Notes: generated by a model from the letters alone, not told the origin. 64,000 nt of DNA from Vallitalea guaymasensis (GCF_018141425.1 NZ_CP058561.1:1488001-1552000); one strand, 5' to 3'. Positions 25,901 to 35,027 are shown, counted from the first letter of the stretch. Numbers and translations: made by a program.

Positions 25901-26098
25901 ATCACTCCATTTAATTGTCTCCAATACCTCAATAAGTTCTTTGTGGCTCAATGTGTTTAAATAGGACATATAATACTTGTCTTCATTTTCTTTTGTTGCT
26001 GTATTTTCGTTATTTGATGCATATACACCCTTCATTGGATATATTAACATAAATATTGCTAAAAATAACACAACTACCCTTTTGTTGACATAATTCAT
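22916..26098 (-). CDS. Secreted collagenase-like M9 metalloprotease with PKD and two PPC domains
   Basis: A 1060-residue secreted protein. A signal peptide (MNYVNKRVVVLFLAIFMLIY...) leads into an M9N-like activator region (~40-340). The peptidase domain has zinc motif HEFTH (~449) and the downstream Glu in WFSEGGAEFF (~481). A PKD domain follows (~730-800, core YEWDFGDGETSEE), then two bacterial pre-peptidase C-terminal domains (~815-925 and ~945-1050). This is the layout of clostridial collagenases, with PPC-type domains binding collagen. The start is ATG 26098 after GGAGG; a longer frame opens 14 codons upstream. The gene stands alone. Confidence 0.92.
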   Translation of the reverse strand: MNYVNKRVVVLFLAIFMLIYPMKGVYASNNENTATKENEDKYYMSYLNTLSHKELIEVLETIKWSDMPELFEFNEDIHEFYKDKERVQAVIDALKEKGASYTASDMKGIRTLVEVLRSGTYVAYYNAKDDLKYLNEEDFDNDCISAMLAIQANENFGLGTSVQNEIIVALGKLISNTSCNTELVNNSVKVIDQYNNNVKDYMNDRSKTTALHELMNGILKAIKRDVRLERDIKKTEWYGNIDDYINSFKKIALLEDIDENSTWLVNNCIYQIAEYGRFHSDSRVNLKILTDAMNIYPDLSEPYLVAAKGISNNYGSKDYNDKTVDYNKVKEDGIDHYLPNTYTFDDGKMIIKAGDKVTEEKIKRLYWASKEVKAQFFRVSGSDEALEPGNADDILTIVIYNSPREYKVNWDLYGYSTDNGGIYIENIGTFFTYERTPQESIYSLEELFRHEFTHYLQARYIVPGLFNQTEMHKKDRLTWFSEGGAEFFAGSTRTSSVLPRKSMIRGLPQEPSGRYSVSKTLHSRYGSFEFYSYAFMFDSYIYGNSFETFVNLNEYIKNSDVEGYDKYIESLSNNDELNNNYQEYMQELTDSYDDLTTPLVSDDYLNEYEYKDIESIQKDIKDSTGLIDIKVEENSSQFFDSFTVKGSFIGDKSIDECNDWQAMDKKANDMLNQIAENNNWEGYKTLTCYFTNYRVNSSNNVEYDIVFYGKQGDKDFIPNILPIAVFECPDRIVEDTIIDFDSTSSLDADGKIVAYEWDFGDGETSEEVNPSHKYKIPGQYTVTLKIMDDRRGKASIIKKIEVQELKNGEIEETEYNNIPENATEISASYVKMNGKLGDRDLIDVFYFDAAESGEIDIVFNNSSKDKLFWVLSHESNKDSRIGCGTIYESALENVNIEKSGRYNLTIYKSTRDDSLYNFKIKGSILADKEDKKDNFMEIEENNTYDTANEISNLDTTIEASMGGRDNQDIFSIDVKQAGTISFDVVNKGDKPINWVLFKEGNFEEYIYGEKIFDEGSKEIYIDEPDKYYIHVYKVTDEIGDYTVKIKTDDASESVSENMGY

Positions 26099-26464
26099 TC
26101 TTTTTCCTCCATTTTCATAATTTAGAGTATTATTATACACTCAACTACATATTAAAAAAAATAGGATAATAATATCATGCCATATAATTAATAAATCTTA
26201 CCATTTGTCCTATTCAAATATCTATATACATTATATAATTTCAACTAACTTATCTCTTCACAATCTAGTATATCAAGGATTTGATTACGAATTATACTGG
26301 GAAAGTTGAGTTATTACCTTATAGTAATAAATTCACATATATAGACTAAAATTATAAAATAAAGACCAATTGAATTTATTAAGGTAAAAGCTTATAATAT
26401 TATTAAAATACTATAATTTTTAAACATTGAGACTACGAAAATAAATAAATAGGTGGGTGCACAT
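26099..26464. other. Divergent promoter region between collagenase and CapA-like genes
   Basis: AT-rich with no gene. A small palindrome TTATTAC-N6-GTAATAA lies near 26312-26331. Promoters for both flanking genes must lie here, but no box pair is convincing. Confidence 0.5.
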
Positions 26465-27658
26465 ATGATAAAAACAATAAAAAATTTCATGGTTACTATT
26501 TTAGCTATCAGCTGTTTTATACTTATGATTGGAGGATGCAGTAATCTAAAATCTGAAGAGGATAATCCCATTATTGATAAGGAAACAAGTGATGATAATG
26601 CCAATACTACAAGTACTGACACAGAAACAACTGATAAAGCGGAAAATGATGATAAGTCTAGTACTGATGATGAATTGGATTCAGATATAATAAATCACCA
26701 TAGAAAAACAATAACCATTACTACTATAGGAGATTGTACTCTAGGTAGTTTTCCGGAAGTTACAAAAGGAAAATCATTTGAAGATGTACTAGCTGCTAAT
26801 AATAACGATTATGAATATCCTTTCAAAAATGCTTTTAAATGGATTAAATCAGATGATATAACATTAATCAATTTTGAAGGAACATTAACAGATGCAACAA
26901 AACTTGCTAATAAAAAATGGAGATTCAAAGGACCAAAAGAATATACTAATTTTCTAACCTCATCTAGTATTGAGGTTGTAAATATAGCAAACAACCATAG
27001 CTATGATTATTTAGAAGAAGGCTATGCTGATACGATCAAGAATATGAATGATGCAGGTATAGGAGTATCTGGAAATGAATATGTCCATATTAAAAATATT
27101 GATAGCATCAAAATAGCCTTCATAGGACATATGGTCAAGGATGAGCCAGAAGATATATTTGATAAGGTAAAAAAAGATATATTGAAAGCCAATCAGGATG
27201 GTGCTGATGTAATTGTATGTTCTTTCCATTGGGGAATCGAGTACAATAATATGCCTACAGAGTATCAAAAAAAATTAGGACATTTTGCAATTGACTGTGG
27301 AGCTGATATGGTCATAGGTCATCACCCTCACATTTTACAAGGAATTGAGTTATACAATGGTAAATATATAGCCTATAGTCTTGGAAATTTTGTTTTTGGT
27401 GGAAATGAAATATTATACGACGCAAAACATAAAGACGTTGATACAATATTATTAAGACAACAAATAGATTTGGATGATAAAGAAATAATAGATATCAGAC
27501 TTTCTATAGTACCCTTTAGATTATCTGGCGATACAAAATATAATAATTATCAACCAATTGTTCAAGCTGGTGATGAAGGATTACGTATCAGGGATAAATT
27601 AATAAGCTTAAGTGATAAATTAGAATATGGTATAAAATCACTAGAGATAGAAGAATAA
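26465..27658 (+). CDS. CapA-family (poly-gamma-glutamate synthesis-like) lipoprotein
   Basis: The signal peptide has lipobox MIGGCSN, followed by an Asp/Thr/Ser-rich spacer (~30-75). The PGA_cap metallophosphatase-like domain then begins TITTIGDCTLGS, with INFEGTLT (~140), NIANNHSYDYLEEGY (~178), SFHWGIEY (~255) and GADMVIGHHPHILQGIE (~280), the His/Asn/Asp metal ligands of the family. CapA/PgsA proteins take part in poly-gamma-glutamate capsule formation, but no CapBC genes are near, so the role is open. The start is ATG 26465 after AGGTGGG. Confidence 0.9.
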   Translation: MIKTIKNFMVTILAISCFILMIGGCSNLKSEEDNPIIDKETSDDNANTTSTDTETTDKAENDDKSSTDDELDSDIINHHRKTITITTIGDCTLGSFPEVTKGKSFEDVLAANNNDYEYPFKNAFKWIKSDDITLINFEGTLTDATKLANKKWRFKGPKEYTNFLTSSSIEVVNIANNHSYDYLEEGYADTIKNMNDAGIGVSGNEYVHIKNIDSIKIAFIGHMVKDEPEDIFDKVKKDILKANQDGADVIVCSFHWGIEYNNMPTEYQKKLGHFAIDCGADMVIGHHPHILQGIELYNGKYIAYSLGNFVFGGNEILYDAKHKDVDTILLRQQIDLDDKEIIDIRLSIVPFRLSGDTKYNNYQPIVQAGDEGLRIRDKLISLSDKLEYGIKSLEIEE

Positions 27659-27687
27659 TAACACAACTGTCATTTATACCTTTTTAT

Positions 27688-27770
27688 AAATATGTATTAA
27701 TAACAAAACAAAGAACTAGTAATATAAATAATTATTATCTAATCTTTGTAATATTAATACATATTTTTTT
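27688..27770 (+). terminator. Terminator after the CapA-like gene
   Basis: AAATATGTATTAAT pairs with ATTAATACATATTT, with an inner ACAAAGA/TCTTTGT stem and a following T-tract. Confidence 0.75.
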
Positions 27771-27861
27771 ATTTCATTACTAAGGTACATATTGCATAAT
27801 ATCTTAATTAATATTAGTTATTGAATTAAATTATTTAACTAAAATGGGTTATATGCACAAT

Positions 27862-27889
27862 TTGACAAAACATTGTTATCTGCTATAAT
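27862..27889 (+). promoter_or_regulatory. Sigma-A promoter of the GPH symporter gene
   Basis: TTGACA (27862-27867) and extended TGCTATAAT (-10 at 27884-27889) are 16 bases apart. Transcription should start near 27896 and give a ~130-base leader. Confidence 0.75.
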
Positions 27890-27971
27890 TTTTGTATAGG
27901 TAGATTAATCAACAAAAGGTAAAAATCATTGAATTAACACACAAAATATACCATTTGAAAGGAGTCAACTT

Positions 27972-28028
27972 TTGCTTTTTGTAATTAATCATAGGTTAAA
28001 AAATAAATTTCTTGGGGGAATACTATGA
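27972..28028 (+). CDS. Possible 18-codon leader ORF overlapping the symporter start
   Basis: A TTG start seven bases after AAAGGAG opens a frame reading LLFVINHRLKNKFLGGIL. Its TGA overlaps the symporter ATG (ATGA). The symporter's own GGGGGA lies inside this frame. It could couple translation, but the start codon is weak and chance is possible. Confidence 0.3.
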   Translation: MLFVINHRLKNKFLGGIL

Positions 28029-29542
28029 AAAATCTAGGTACAGCAAATTATGTTTGTGATGTTGATAGTGTTTCAAAATGGGTGTTTTCTTCAACAGGTA
28101 TTGGACGGGATGCAGCTTTTAATTTAGTCTCATTATTTTTATTAACCTACATACAGTTTACTATGGGGCTTAGTGTTGCCCAATTTAGTGCTCTGACAAT
28201 CATAATCGTTCTATGCAGGATATGGGACGGTGTCAATGACCCACTAATGGGTATGATAATAGAAAATACTCATACGAAGTGGGGAAAATTCAAACCTTGG
28301 ATATTTATAGGAGCTATAATTAATGGATTCATTATAATGTCTCTATTCATGATTAGACCTGAGGGTTGGGGTTTTGTATGTTTCTTCGGAATCGCTTATT
28401 TACTATGGGGCATGACATTCACCATGAATGATATTGCCTACTGGTCCATGTTACCCTCTTTATCAAGTCAGCCAAGAACTAGAGACCAGCTTACAACTCT
28501 AGTTGCACTCTTTGCAAACGTTGGTGCTTTTTTTGTTGGTGGATTGGTTCCTATCCTAACTACTGGAAATATGGTTACAGCTTATAGAAATATTGCTATC
28601 TTTGTTGGTCTTCTATTCATTGTATGTCAAATCATTTGTGTATTATTTGTAAAAGAAAAACCCGAAAGAGTATTGAATGATAAACCAAAAGTATCCTTTT
28701 CTAAGATGTTCAAGATGATTAAAAGCAATGATCAATTATTATGGATAACTATTGCCCTATTCTTTCATTATTTATTGCAATCAATTATTAATGCTCTTGG
28801 AATAAATATGTTCTACTTTGAATTTGGATATGATGGCAAGAACATGACTATCTTTATTGCAGTCTATGCTCTTATCTCTTTGATTTCTACAGCTCTTTAC
28901 CCTATACTGACTAAAAAATTCAATCGGATGCAAATTGTAAAATATGCTTTTAGGTTAAGTATCATTGGATATATAGTATTTTTCTTGACAGGTTACATTC
29001 CTATTCTTCCTCATAGTATTATAACTTTTTGTATTGGTGGAGTACTTATTTTTGGTGGATACGGATTAATCTATTTAGTTATCTTAGTTCAATTTTCAAA
29101 TACTATAGAATATGATGAATACTTAACTGGTGAGAGAAATGAATCGGTATCATTTTCATTAAGACCTTTGACTGCAAAGATTTCTGGAGCTGTTCAGCAA
29201 GCTATTGTAACCATTGTTTTAATATCAAGTGGTATTTATGGTCTTTCAAGAAAGATTTCAGATCTTGAGTCATCAGTGGGAATTTCAGAAAGTATGAGAA
29301 GTCAAGAAGCTAATGCTATAATTGCTACTGCCACTGATAATATGCTATTGATTTTACGTATAGGAATTGCTATTGTTCCATTGATAATGGCAATTATCGT
29401 TTATTATATCATCACTAAAAAATATTTTATCACTGAAAATGTTTATTCAATGATATTAGATGAACTTGAATTAAGAAAGAAAGATCCTAACCATTTTGAT
29501 AATAAATCAATATTAGAGTCAATGAACAAAAAAATTTCATGA
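28025..29542 (+). CDS. GPH-family sugar:cation symporter (MFS)
   Basis: 505 residues with about 12 membrane helices. It has the glycoside-pentoside-hexuronide family pattern: RDAAFNLVSLFLLTYIQF at helix 1, the cytoplasmic loop RIWDGVNDPLMGMIIENTHT (~60-80), and YWSMLPSLSSQPRTRDQLT (~135). Family members import beta-glycosides, pentosides or hexuronides with Na+ or H+. The gene is alone, so the substrate cannot be read from context; the GH35 enzyme lies 2.6 kb away. The start is set by GGGGGA. Confidence 0.9.
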   Translation: MKNLGTANYVCDVDSVSKWVFSSTGIGRDAAFNLVSLFLLTYIQFTMGLSVAQFSALTIIIVLCRIWDGVNDPLMGMIIENTHTKWGKFKPWIFIGAIINGFIIMSLFMIRPEGWGFVCFFGIAYLLWGMTFTMNDIAYWSMLPSLSSQPRTRDQLTTLVALFANVGAFFVGGLVPILTTGNMVTAYRNIAIFVGLLFIVCQIICVLFVKEKPERVLNDKPKVSFSKMFKMIKSNDQLLWITIALFFHYLLQSIINALGINMFYFEFGYDGKNMTIFIAVYALISLISTALYPILTKKFNRMQIVKYAFRLSIIGYIVFFLTGYIPILPHSIITFCIGGVLIFGGYGLIYLVILVQFSNTIEYDEYLTGERNESVSFSLRPLTAKISGAVQQAIVTIVLISSGIYGLSRKISDLESSVGISESMRSQEANAIIATATDNMLLILRIGIAIVPLIMAIIVYYIITKKYFITENVYSMILDELELRKKDPNHFDNKSILESMNKKIS

Positions 29543-30001
29543 CAGATTTTAGAAATAGGTACTATTACCTGTTTCCTATTCAGACTCCTATTAACACATA
29601 TATTAATTCTTGATTATATTAATTCCATACATGTTATACCTCTTTCTCAAAATAACAACAATATAATATTGTGACAATATTACAATTATTATATAATCAT
29701 TGTTGATTTATAGTATTAATTGATTTATAATATACCCTATATGTATATATAGGAAAATTAATACAAAAATTATCAATTATTAAACTTAAACTTTTATAAA
29801 TCATTTCTTATTACTTGAAAACAGGCATAGATTCAACAATAATCGACTCTTTTATTTGTAGCATACAATTTACTAATTACATAGAAAAAGAATTTTTTTA
29901 AATATTTTTGTAACCTTTTAGGACTTTTTGCCCTTATATAAATGTAGACGTTTTTATGATAAAAAAAAATAAAATAAAAATAAGAAAAGGAATGATTACA
30001 A
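29543..30001. other. AT-rich intergenic region
   Basis: No gene is supported. A short imperfect hairpin follows the symporter stop (GAAATAGG / CCTATTC). The last 60 bases contain TTTTGTAACCTTTTAGGAC, which has a GTAAC element like some ECF-sigma -35 boxes, and the RBS of the next gene. Confidence 0.4.
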
Positions 30002-30460
30002 ATGAGAAAGATTAAATTATTATTATTAACGGTTTTATTAACATCAGTATTATCAGTAGGAGTTAATGCACAAGGGGATCGCATGATAGTGGAAGAATCA
30101 AGAATTGGTAATACATTACTTAGAGCTACATTAGATTCCGTAGATGACCCATTATCTTATTGTACTGATAGTATAAGTTCTTCAAGTGGTTATCTAGTAA
30201 TTGATAGCAATACATTTTCTAATCAAACATGTGATAAATTAGAGTTACAAATTAACTTACAAGAAAATAAAAATGGTTCTTGGTCAACAATAAAAACTTA
30301 TTCTTATACTTCATATAATACTAGTAGTATTAGTAAGTATCCTACTTATTCATCTCAAACAGTTGGAGCTAAATACAGAGTAAAAACTTATCATTATGCC
30401 GAAGTTGATGGTGAAACTTATGTTAAAATAATTACCTCACCTGAAGTTACAGCTAAATAA
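30002..30460 (+). CDS. Small secreted protein of unknown family
   Basis: The signal peptide MRKIKLLLLTVLLTSVLSVG...NAQG is followed by ~125 residues rich in Ser, Thr and Tyr with two Cys (YCTDS, QTCDK), compatible with a small beta-sandwich and perhaps a disulfide. I do not recognise the family. An upstream AAAAGGAATG gives the start, and a terminator follows. It is adjacent to, and converges on, an ECF sigma/anti-sigma pair. Confidence 0.75.
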   Translation: MRKIKLLLLTVLLTSVLSVGVNAQGDRMIVEESRIGNTLLRATLDSVDDPLSYCTDSISSSSGYLVIDSNTFSNQTCDKLELQINLQENKNGSWSTIKTYSYTSYNTSSISKYPTYSSQTVGAKYRVKTYHYAEVDGETYVKIITSPEVTAK

Positions 30461-30471
30461 TATAAAATTAA

Positions 30472-30502
30472 AAAGGGGTGAATTAAATTCATCCCTTTCT
30501 AG
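30472..30502. terminator. Bidirectional terminator
   Basis: AAAGGGGTGAAT and ATTCATCCCTTT pair between two converging genes, with TTTTTAATTTTAT on the minus side and TTTCT on the plus side. Confidence 0.8.
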
Positions 30503-30506
30503 AATA

Positions 30507-31226
30507 TTATAAAGATAATGCAGTTTCAAAAACTATAGAATAATCCATTCCAATTATTTCGAATTCAATATCTCCCTTAACAAAAATACCTATATTTAAA
30601 TTATCACTGTTTAGCATAGTATACTCAATACCATTTTTATTAACGGTTTTTTTATTAAATTGAAGTGAATTATAATTGGCTATTGTACCTGTTTCACTCA
30701 ATCTTGCATCTTTCTGTTTAATTAATATTTGATTGTTATTATTGTCTACCAAAGTTATTACTAACAAATTCACAGTATCATTTACGTTATGAAGAGTATA
30801 ATTGTCAGGTAATACAGGTGAAATAAATTCACTACCGTTCTTCTCATTAATCTCCGCTACCTTAGCATCCAACTCTGGATCTCTGTTTTCTTCATAAGGT
30901 TTAGAATCCCTTGAATGGAATTGGATTGTATTACCACTTACACTAGTTAGTAACCTTTTGAATAAACTTGCGTTACTAGATAAATCAACTGAGACCAATG
31001 CTACTATCACTATACAAGCTGTAACTACAGCTTTATAAGTTCTTCTAACCCTAAATTTCTTTTTTAATTGTTCTTCATGTATTTCCTTACTTAGATTATT
31101 CCAGATTTTATTTTTTGCATCCTCATCAATATGTACATCATTCATACTGTTTTCTAGATGAATCTTTAATTTTTCATCTAATTCACTATACGCTTTGTTT
31201 TTGTTGCTGTTGTTGTTGTTTCTCAT
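30507..31226 (-). CDS. Membrane-anchored anti-sigma factor (putative)
   Basis: 239 residues with a cytoplasmic front (~1-62, rich in Asn/Lys/Glu), one membrane helix (TYKAVVTACIVIVALVSVDL, ~64-83) and an outer ~150-residue domain resembling DUF4367 (FISPVLPDNYTLHNVND, then IFVKGDIEFEIIG). Its place directly after an ECF sigma gene, with a 41-base overlap, marks it as the likely regulator that holds the sigma factor at the membrane. It starts MRNNNNSNKNK, coded by the AAC repeat shared with the sigma gene. Confidence 0.8.
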   Translation of the reverse strand: MRNNNNSNKNKAYSELDEKLKIHLENSMNDVHIDEDAKNKIWNNLSKEIHEEQLKKKFRVRRTYKAVVTACIVIVALVSVDLSSNASLFKRLLTSVSGNTIQFHSRDSKPYEENRDPELDAKVAEINEKNGSEFISPVLPDNYTLHNVNDTVNLLVITLVDNNNNQILIKQKDARLSETGTIANYNSLQFNKKTVNKNGIEYTMLNSDNLNIGIFVKGDIEFEIIGMDYSIVFETALSL

Positions 31227-31734
31227 AAATTAACTCCCCCTTCATATTCTGCATTAGTAATTTTCTTGTCCTATGCAATTTGACTTTTGCATTTGGTACA
31301 GATATGCTTAATAGTTGAGCAATTTCCCTAACTTTATACCCCTGAATGCTTAACAACATTACCTCTCTGTCAACATGAGGTAACTTGTCCATGATTTGTT
31401 CTACGTAAATATCTTCAAAAGCCTCTCCTATAGTATCTTTATCGCTACTAATTTCCTCATTGATGGTTGTAGGAAATAGATTGTTACGAGCAGTGTTTTT
31501 CTTAGCTCTTGTAATTGCTAGATTATAAGCAGCTTTTAATATATAATTTCTAAAATGGTCAAAATTCTTAATTTTGTTCATATTCTTAAAGCCAATGCTA
31601 AAAGCGTCTTGAGTTATTTCCTCACAGTCTTCCTTATTCTTTACGATTCTATATGCAGTTGTATAAACAAGTCTATAATATTTATCAAACAAGTATTGAT
31701 ACAAATCATCGTTACAGTTATCCATCTTGTACAT
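31186..31734 (-). CDS. ECF-type RNA polymerase sigma factor
   Basis: 182 residues with region 2 (YYRLVYTTAYRIVKNKEDCEEITQDAF, in two parts at ~18-45) and region 4 (MDKLPHVDREVMLLSIQGYK, then VREIAQLLSISVPNAKVKLHR, ~115-160). The C-terminus ends QQQQQQKQSV from a CAA repeat that overlaps the anti-sigma start. The first ATG follows AAGGGAGTGG. Target genes are unknown; the small secreted protein next door is a candidate. Confidence 0.93.
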   Translation of the reverse strand: MYKMDNCNDDLYQYLFDKYYRLVYTTAYRIVKNKEDCEEITQDAFSIGFKNMNKIKNFDHFRNYILKAAYNLAITRAKKNTARNNLFPTTINEEISSDKDTIGEAFEDIYVEQIMDKLPHVDREVMLLSIQGYKVREIAQLLSISVPNAKVKLHRTRKLLMQNMKGELIYEKQQQQQQKQSV

Positions 31735-32159
31735 AGTGCCACTCCCTTGTAGTAAATATTACGTTATCCTATCAATTAAAGACTATGTATAGCTATTTTC
31801 TCATTAGTTACCATGATTTGTCAAGTACTGTCTTAATCTACATATCCTTTTATACTTAAAATATAATTCAAACTTTTTCTATGAAATTATTAATTATTTT
31901 ATATTTTTAATACTTAAACTATATAAAATTTAATCACCAAACAACGTTGCAATAGATTCCTTTAGTGAATTATACCTATTTTCAGCAATTAATTTAGTAC
32001 TTATTACCTTTTTTATTTTACAGCACCAACTTTATTATACCAATAATTATCAATATTCTCAATAGATATAATCAAATCAGTTAATAAAAAGATTACTTTG
32101 TCCATACGAAACAAAGTAATCTTTTATACTTAAGAAAATACACTATAAACTAGTTAAAA
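31735..32159. other. Intergenic stretch between GH35 and sigma genes
   Basis: It holds the sigma gene promoter region (TTGACA near 31820 on the minus strand, no good -10) and the GH35 terminator at 32087-32125. There is no gene. Confidence 0.5.
32087..32125 (-). terminator. Terminator of the GH35 gene
   Basis: AAAAGATTACTTTGT and ACAAAGTAATCTTTT form a perfect 15-bp stem around CCATACGAA, followed by T's on both strands. Confidence 0.9.
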
Positions 32160-33908
32160 CTAATCAAATTTTGGTCTATCAGTCAATGTTACATCATCAC
32201 CATCATGTCCATGCAATTCAAATATTACAACTTCATTCTTACCCATTCTTAGTAATGGTCCTGGTACATATAATGTTCTCTGTGGTGCTTTTTCCCAATA
32301 TCTGCCTAAGTTGAATCCATTAATGTAGACTACACCCTTTTTCCATTTATCCATTAATATGAAAGTATCCGCTATCTCATCTATATTAAATGAACCTCTA
32401 TAAAAACATGGAGTAGTTTGTTCTTTAATATTACTATACTGTATACCATCAATATTATTAAGCTCTATTGGATACATGACCCAACCAAATTGCTGTTGGT
32501 AATCAAGGAGTACATTTTCAGTTATACCATTGTATTCACCTAGAAGAGTACCATAGTTTACTCTTCCCAGATTTTCTACAAGTATATCTAATACCATTTC
32601 CTCTTTATCAATGATAATATCCAGCTTTTTATCACCTTGCTCAGTTCTATCAATGATACCTTGGAACTTCCCATCCAGATAAATGATACCTCTATCATTG
32701 CATTTATTGATTGTTAGTTTTACATTACCTTTTGGACCAGTCACTTTTGTTCTATATAATGTGAAACCATAATTTTGATCCAGTTTTTCCATTGGTAATG
32801 GAGCTGCATTCTCAACAGGGTTAGATAATATATTCAAGTGTTCAAATAACTCAGCTTGCTCCTCCATCTTTACTTTTCCATAAGCTATCTTCTTAGTGTT
32901 TTCAACTTCTAAATCATCAGGGATATTAAAATAAGAAGCTATGGTATTTTTAACAGCATAATATTTTTCTGTCATATCTCCTGCTTCAGTCAACAGAGCA
33001 TCATAATCGTAACTTGTTGTAGTTGGTAATAGTTTTCCCTTGTCATAATTAGCACCATTATAGAATCCAAAATTAGTTCCACCATGGAACATATAGAAAT
33101 TGACATTTCCATTCATCCCTAGCATTGAATCAAGATCTTTAGCTACATCTTGTGGCTCTCTTGTATGATGTTCACTACCCCAATGGTCAAACCAGCCATT
33201 CCAGAATTCCATACACATCATTGGACCTTTTTTCTCATATTCTTTCAGCTTATCAAAAGCTTCTTCTGGACGAGAACCAAAATTTGCAGTCTTATAGATT
33301 TCAGGCAATGTTCCTCCTTGAAGCATTATATCCGTAGGTCCATCTGAGGTGAACAGCATTACATCAATACCTCTATTTATCAGACCTTCTCTTAGATAAT
33401 TCAAATATTTTTTATCGTTACCGTAACTTCCATATTCATTTTCTATCTGAAAAGCTATTATTGGACCACCATTAGTGCATAACAATGGTTTCAATAATGG
33501 TAGAAGTTTGTTATAAAAAGAATCCACTTTATCAAGATATGTTCTGTTATAGCATCTTAATTCTATGTCAGTATATTTTAATAACCAACTAGGCAACCCA
33601 CCTAATTCCCATTCTGCACAGATATAAGGTCCTGGACGAATTATTACCATTAGCCCTAATTCTTCAGCTGTTTTTACAAATCTTGTTATATCTGCTATAC
33701 CTTCAAAATTGAATTCTCCTTCTTTTGGTTCATGAATATTCCAAGCCACATATGTCTCAACCGTATTGAATCCACAAGCCTTCAACTTCTTCAATCGATC
33801 TTCCCAATATTCAGGCACTGTTCTAAAATAATGAATCGCTCCTGATATGATTCTTATAGGTTCCCCATTATAATGAAACTCTTTGTTTTTTATTTCAAAT
33901 ATAGCCAT
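32160..33908 (-). CDS. Beta-galactosidase, GH35 family
   Basis: 582 residues. It starts with the GH35 barrel (GEPIRIISGAIHYFRTVPEY), has the acid/base Glu in AFQIENEYGSYG (~156) and the nucleophile Glu in MCMEFWNGWFDHWG (~233), then two beta-rich domains with the late motif VYINGFNLGRYWEKAPQRTL. It removes terminal beta-galactose. There is no signal peptide, so it is cytoplasmic and needs imported oligosaccharides. It is divergent from an AraC regulator 216 bases away, a probable local control unit. Confidence 0.95.
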   Translation of the reverse strand: MAIFEIKNKEFHYNGEPIRIISGAIHYFRTVPEYWEDRLKKLKACGFNTVETYVAWNIHEPKEGEFNFEGIADITRFVKTAEELGLMVIIRPGPYICAEWELGGLPSWLLKYTDIELRCYNRTYLDKVDSFYNKLLPLLKPLLCTNGGPIIAFQIENEYGSYGNDKKYLNYLREGLINRGIDVMLFTSDGPTDIMLQGGTLPEIYKTANFGSRPEEAFDKLKEYEKKGPMMCMEFWNGWFDHWGSEHHTREPQDVAKDLDSMLGMNGNVNFYMFHGGTNFGFYNGANYDKGKLLPTTTSYDYDALLTEAGDMTEKYYAVKNTIASYFNIPDDLEVENTKKIAYGKVKMEEQAELFEHLNILSNPVENAAPLPMEKLDQNYGFTLYRTKVTGPKGNVKLTINKCNDRGIIYLDGKFQGIIDRTEQGDKKLDIIIDKEEMVLDILVENLGRVNYGTLLGEYNGITENVLLDYQQQFGWVMYPIELNNIDGIQYSNIKEQTTPCFYRGSFNIDEIADTFILMDKWKKGVVYINGFNLGRYWEKAPQRTLYVPGPLLRMGKNEVVIFELHGHDGDDVTLTDRPKFD

Positions 33909-34124
33909 ACAACCACTCCTTGAATTTATAAGTTATTAATACTCATTATAATGTCTTGTAGAAATTATAAAATAGATAATCCAATTATTTTTTGTACTAT
34001 TCCGTTGTTCTTCAAAAGGTAAAAACAGGTAACTCTAATTTTTATGACTAATCTTGTAATTCTCTTAAATATCTAGATTGATTATGCTATAATAATAGGA
34101 TATCTCATAAGAAAGGTGATAGGT

Positions 34125-35027
34125 ATGGATAAGACTATAATTGTTGATTTGAATGACATAAATCCACTTGTGCGACAAGCTGGTTTCCAAAAAGATAATT
34201 GGCCAGATCATGAGCGTAAAATCTACGATTATGAGATGTTTTACTGTAATAAAGGCGAAGCCTATATGACTATCAAAGGTAATTACAAACATATAAAAAA
34301 AGGCACCCTCGTATTGGTAAAACCTAATACCCCTACTAGATTATGGTTTGATAAAAAACAAACTCCTGAAATATATTGGATTCATTTTGACTTCATCTAT
34401 TTTGATGGAGATCAGCACATTAATAAATATCTTACTGAAAAAAGTCATTTGTTATTTAGCGATCGCCTGCCAGATGATTATTTAATCAGACCTAATATCA
34501 TATTATCCAATGGTTTGGAGTTCCCAGATTATCTAGTAGTCAAGAATCCTGAAAAAATAAAGCACTTGTATATGTCAATAATCGATTCTTATAAGTCAAA
34601 ACATTTTTACTGGCAATTTGATTGCAAGATCTATTTGCTGCAACTTTTCAAGTGTATCCTAGAACAAATATGCCCAGATGTGGAACCACCCATCAATACT
34701 CAAAAAGATATTACTAACCTGATTCTTGAGTATATCAAACACCATTATTATGAAAAATTGACTCTTGAGGAAATCTCTAATTATATTGGTCTAAGTAAAG
34801 ATTATATAAGCAAGATATTCAAGTCCAATACAGGTAAAAGCATTATTACATATCTTAATATGTATCGTATAAAGAAAGCTAAACAACTTCTCATATTTAG
34901 CAGCCTAACCATTAAAGAGATATCAGAAGTCATTGGATATAATGACCAATACTACTTTAGTAAACAAATGAAAAAACTTACGGGATATTCCCCCATAAGC
35001 TTTCGTAAAAATAATATAAGAGAATAG
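34125..35027 (+). CDS. AraC-family regulator with cupin sensor domain
   Basis: The N-terminal ~150 residues form an AraC-type sugar-binding cupin (YDYEMFYCNKGEAYMTIKG, then VLVKPNTPTRLWF). The C-terminal ~100 residues carry two HTHs (LTLEEISNYIGLSKDYISKI and LTIKEISEVIGYNDQYYFSK). It is divergent from the GH35 gene and probably activates it. The start is ATG 34125 after AAAGGTGATAGGT; the GTG nine bases upstream lies in the RBS. Its stop codon sits inside the terminator hairpin. Confidence 0.92.
   Translation: MDKTIIVDLNDINPLVRQAGFQKDNWPDHERKIYDYEMFYCNKGEAYMTIKGNYKHIKKGTLVLVKPNTPTRLWFDKKQTPEIYWIHFDFIYFDGDQHINKYLTEKSHLLFSDRLPDDYLIRPNIILSNGLEFPDYLVVKNPEKIKHLYMSIIDSYKSKHFYWQFDCKIYLLQLFKCILEQICPDVEPPINTQKDITNLILEYIKHHYYEKLTLEEISNYIGLSKDYISKIFKSNTGKSIITYLNMYRIKKAKQLLIFSSLTIKEISEVIGYNDQYYFSKQMKKLTGYSPISFRKNNIRE

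Noticed and set aside
29833-30084. 83-codon minus-strand frame
   Set aside because: It overlaps the start of the secreted-protein gene at 30002 and has no RBS or recognisable domain.
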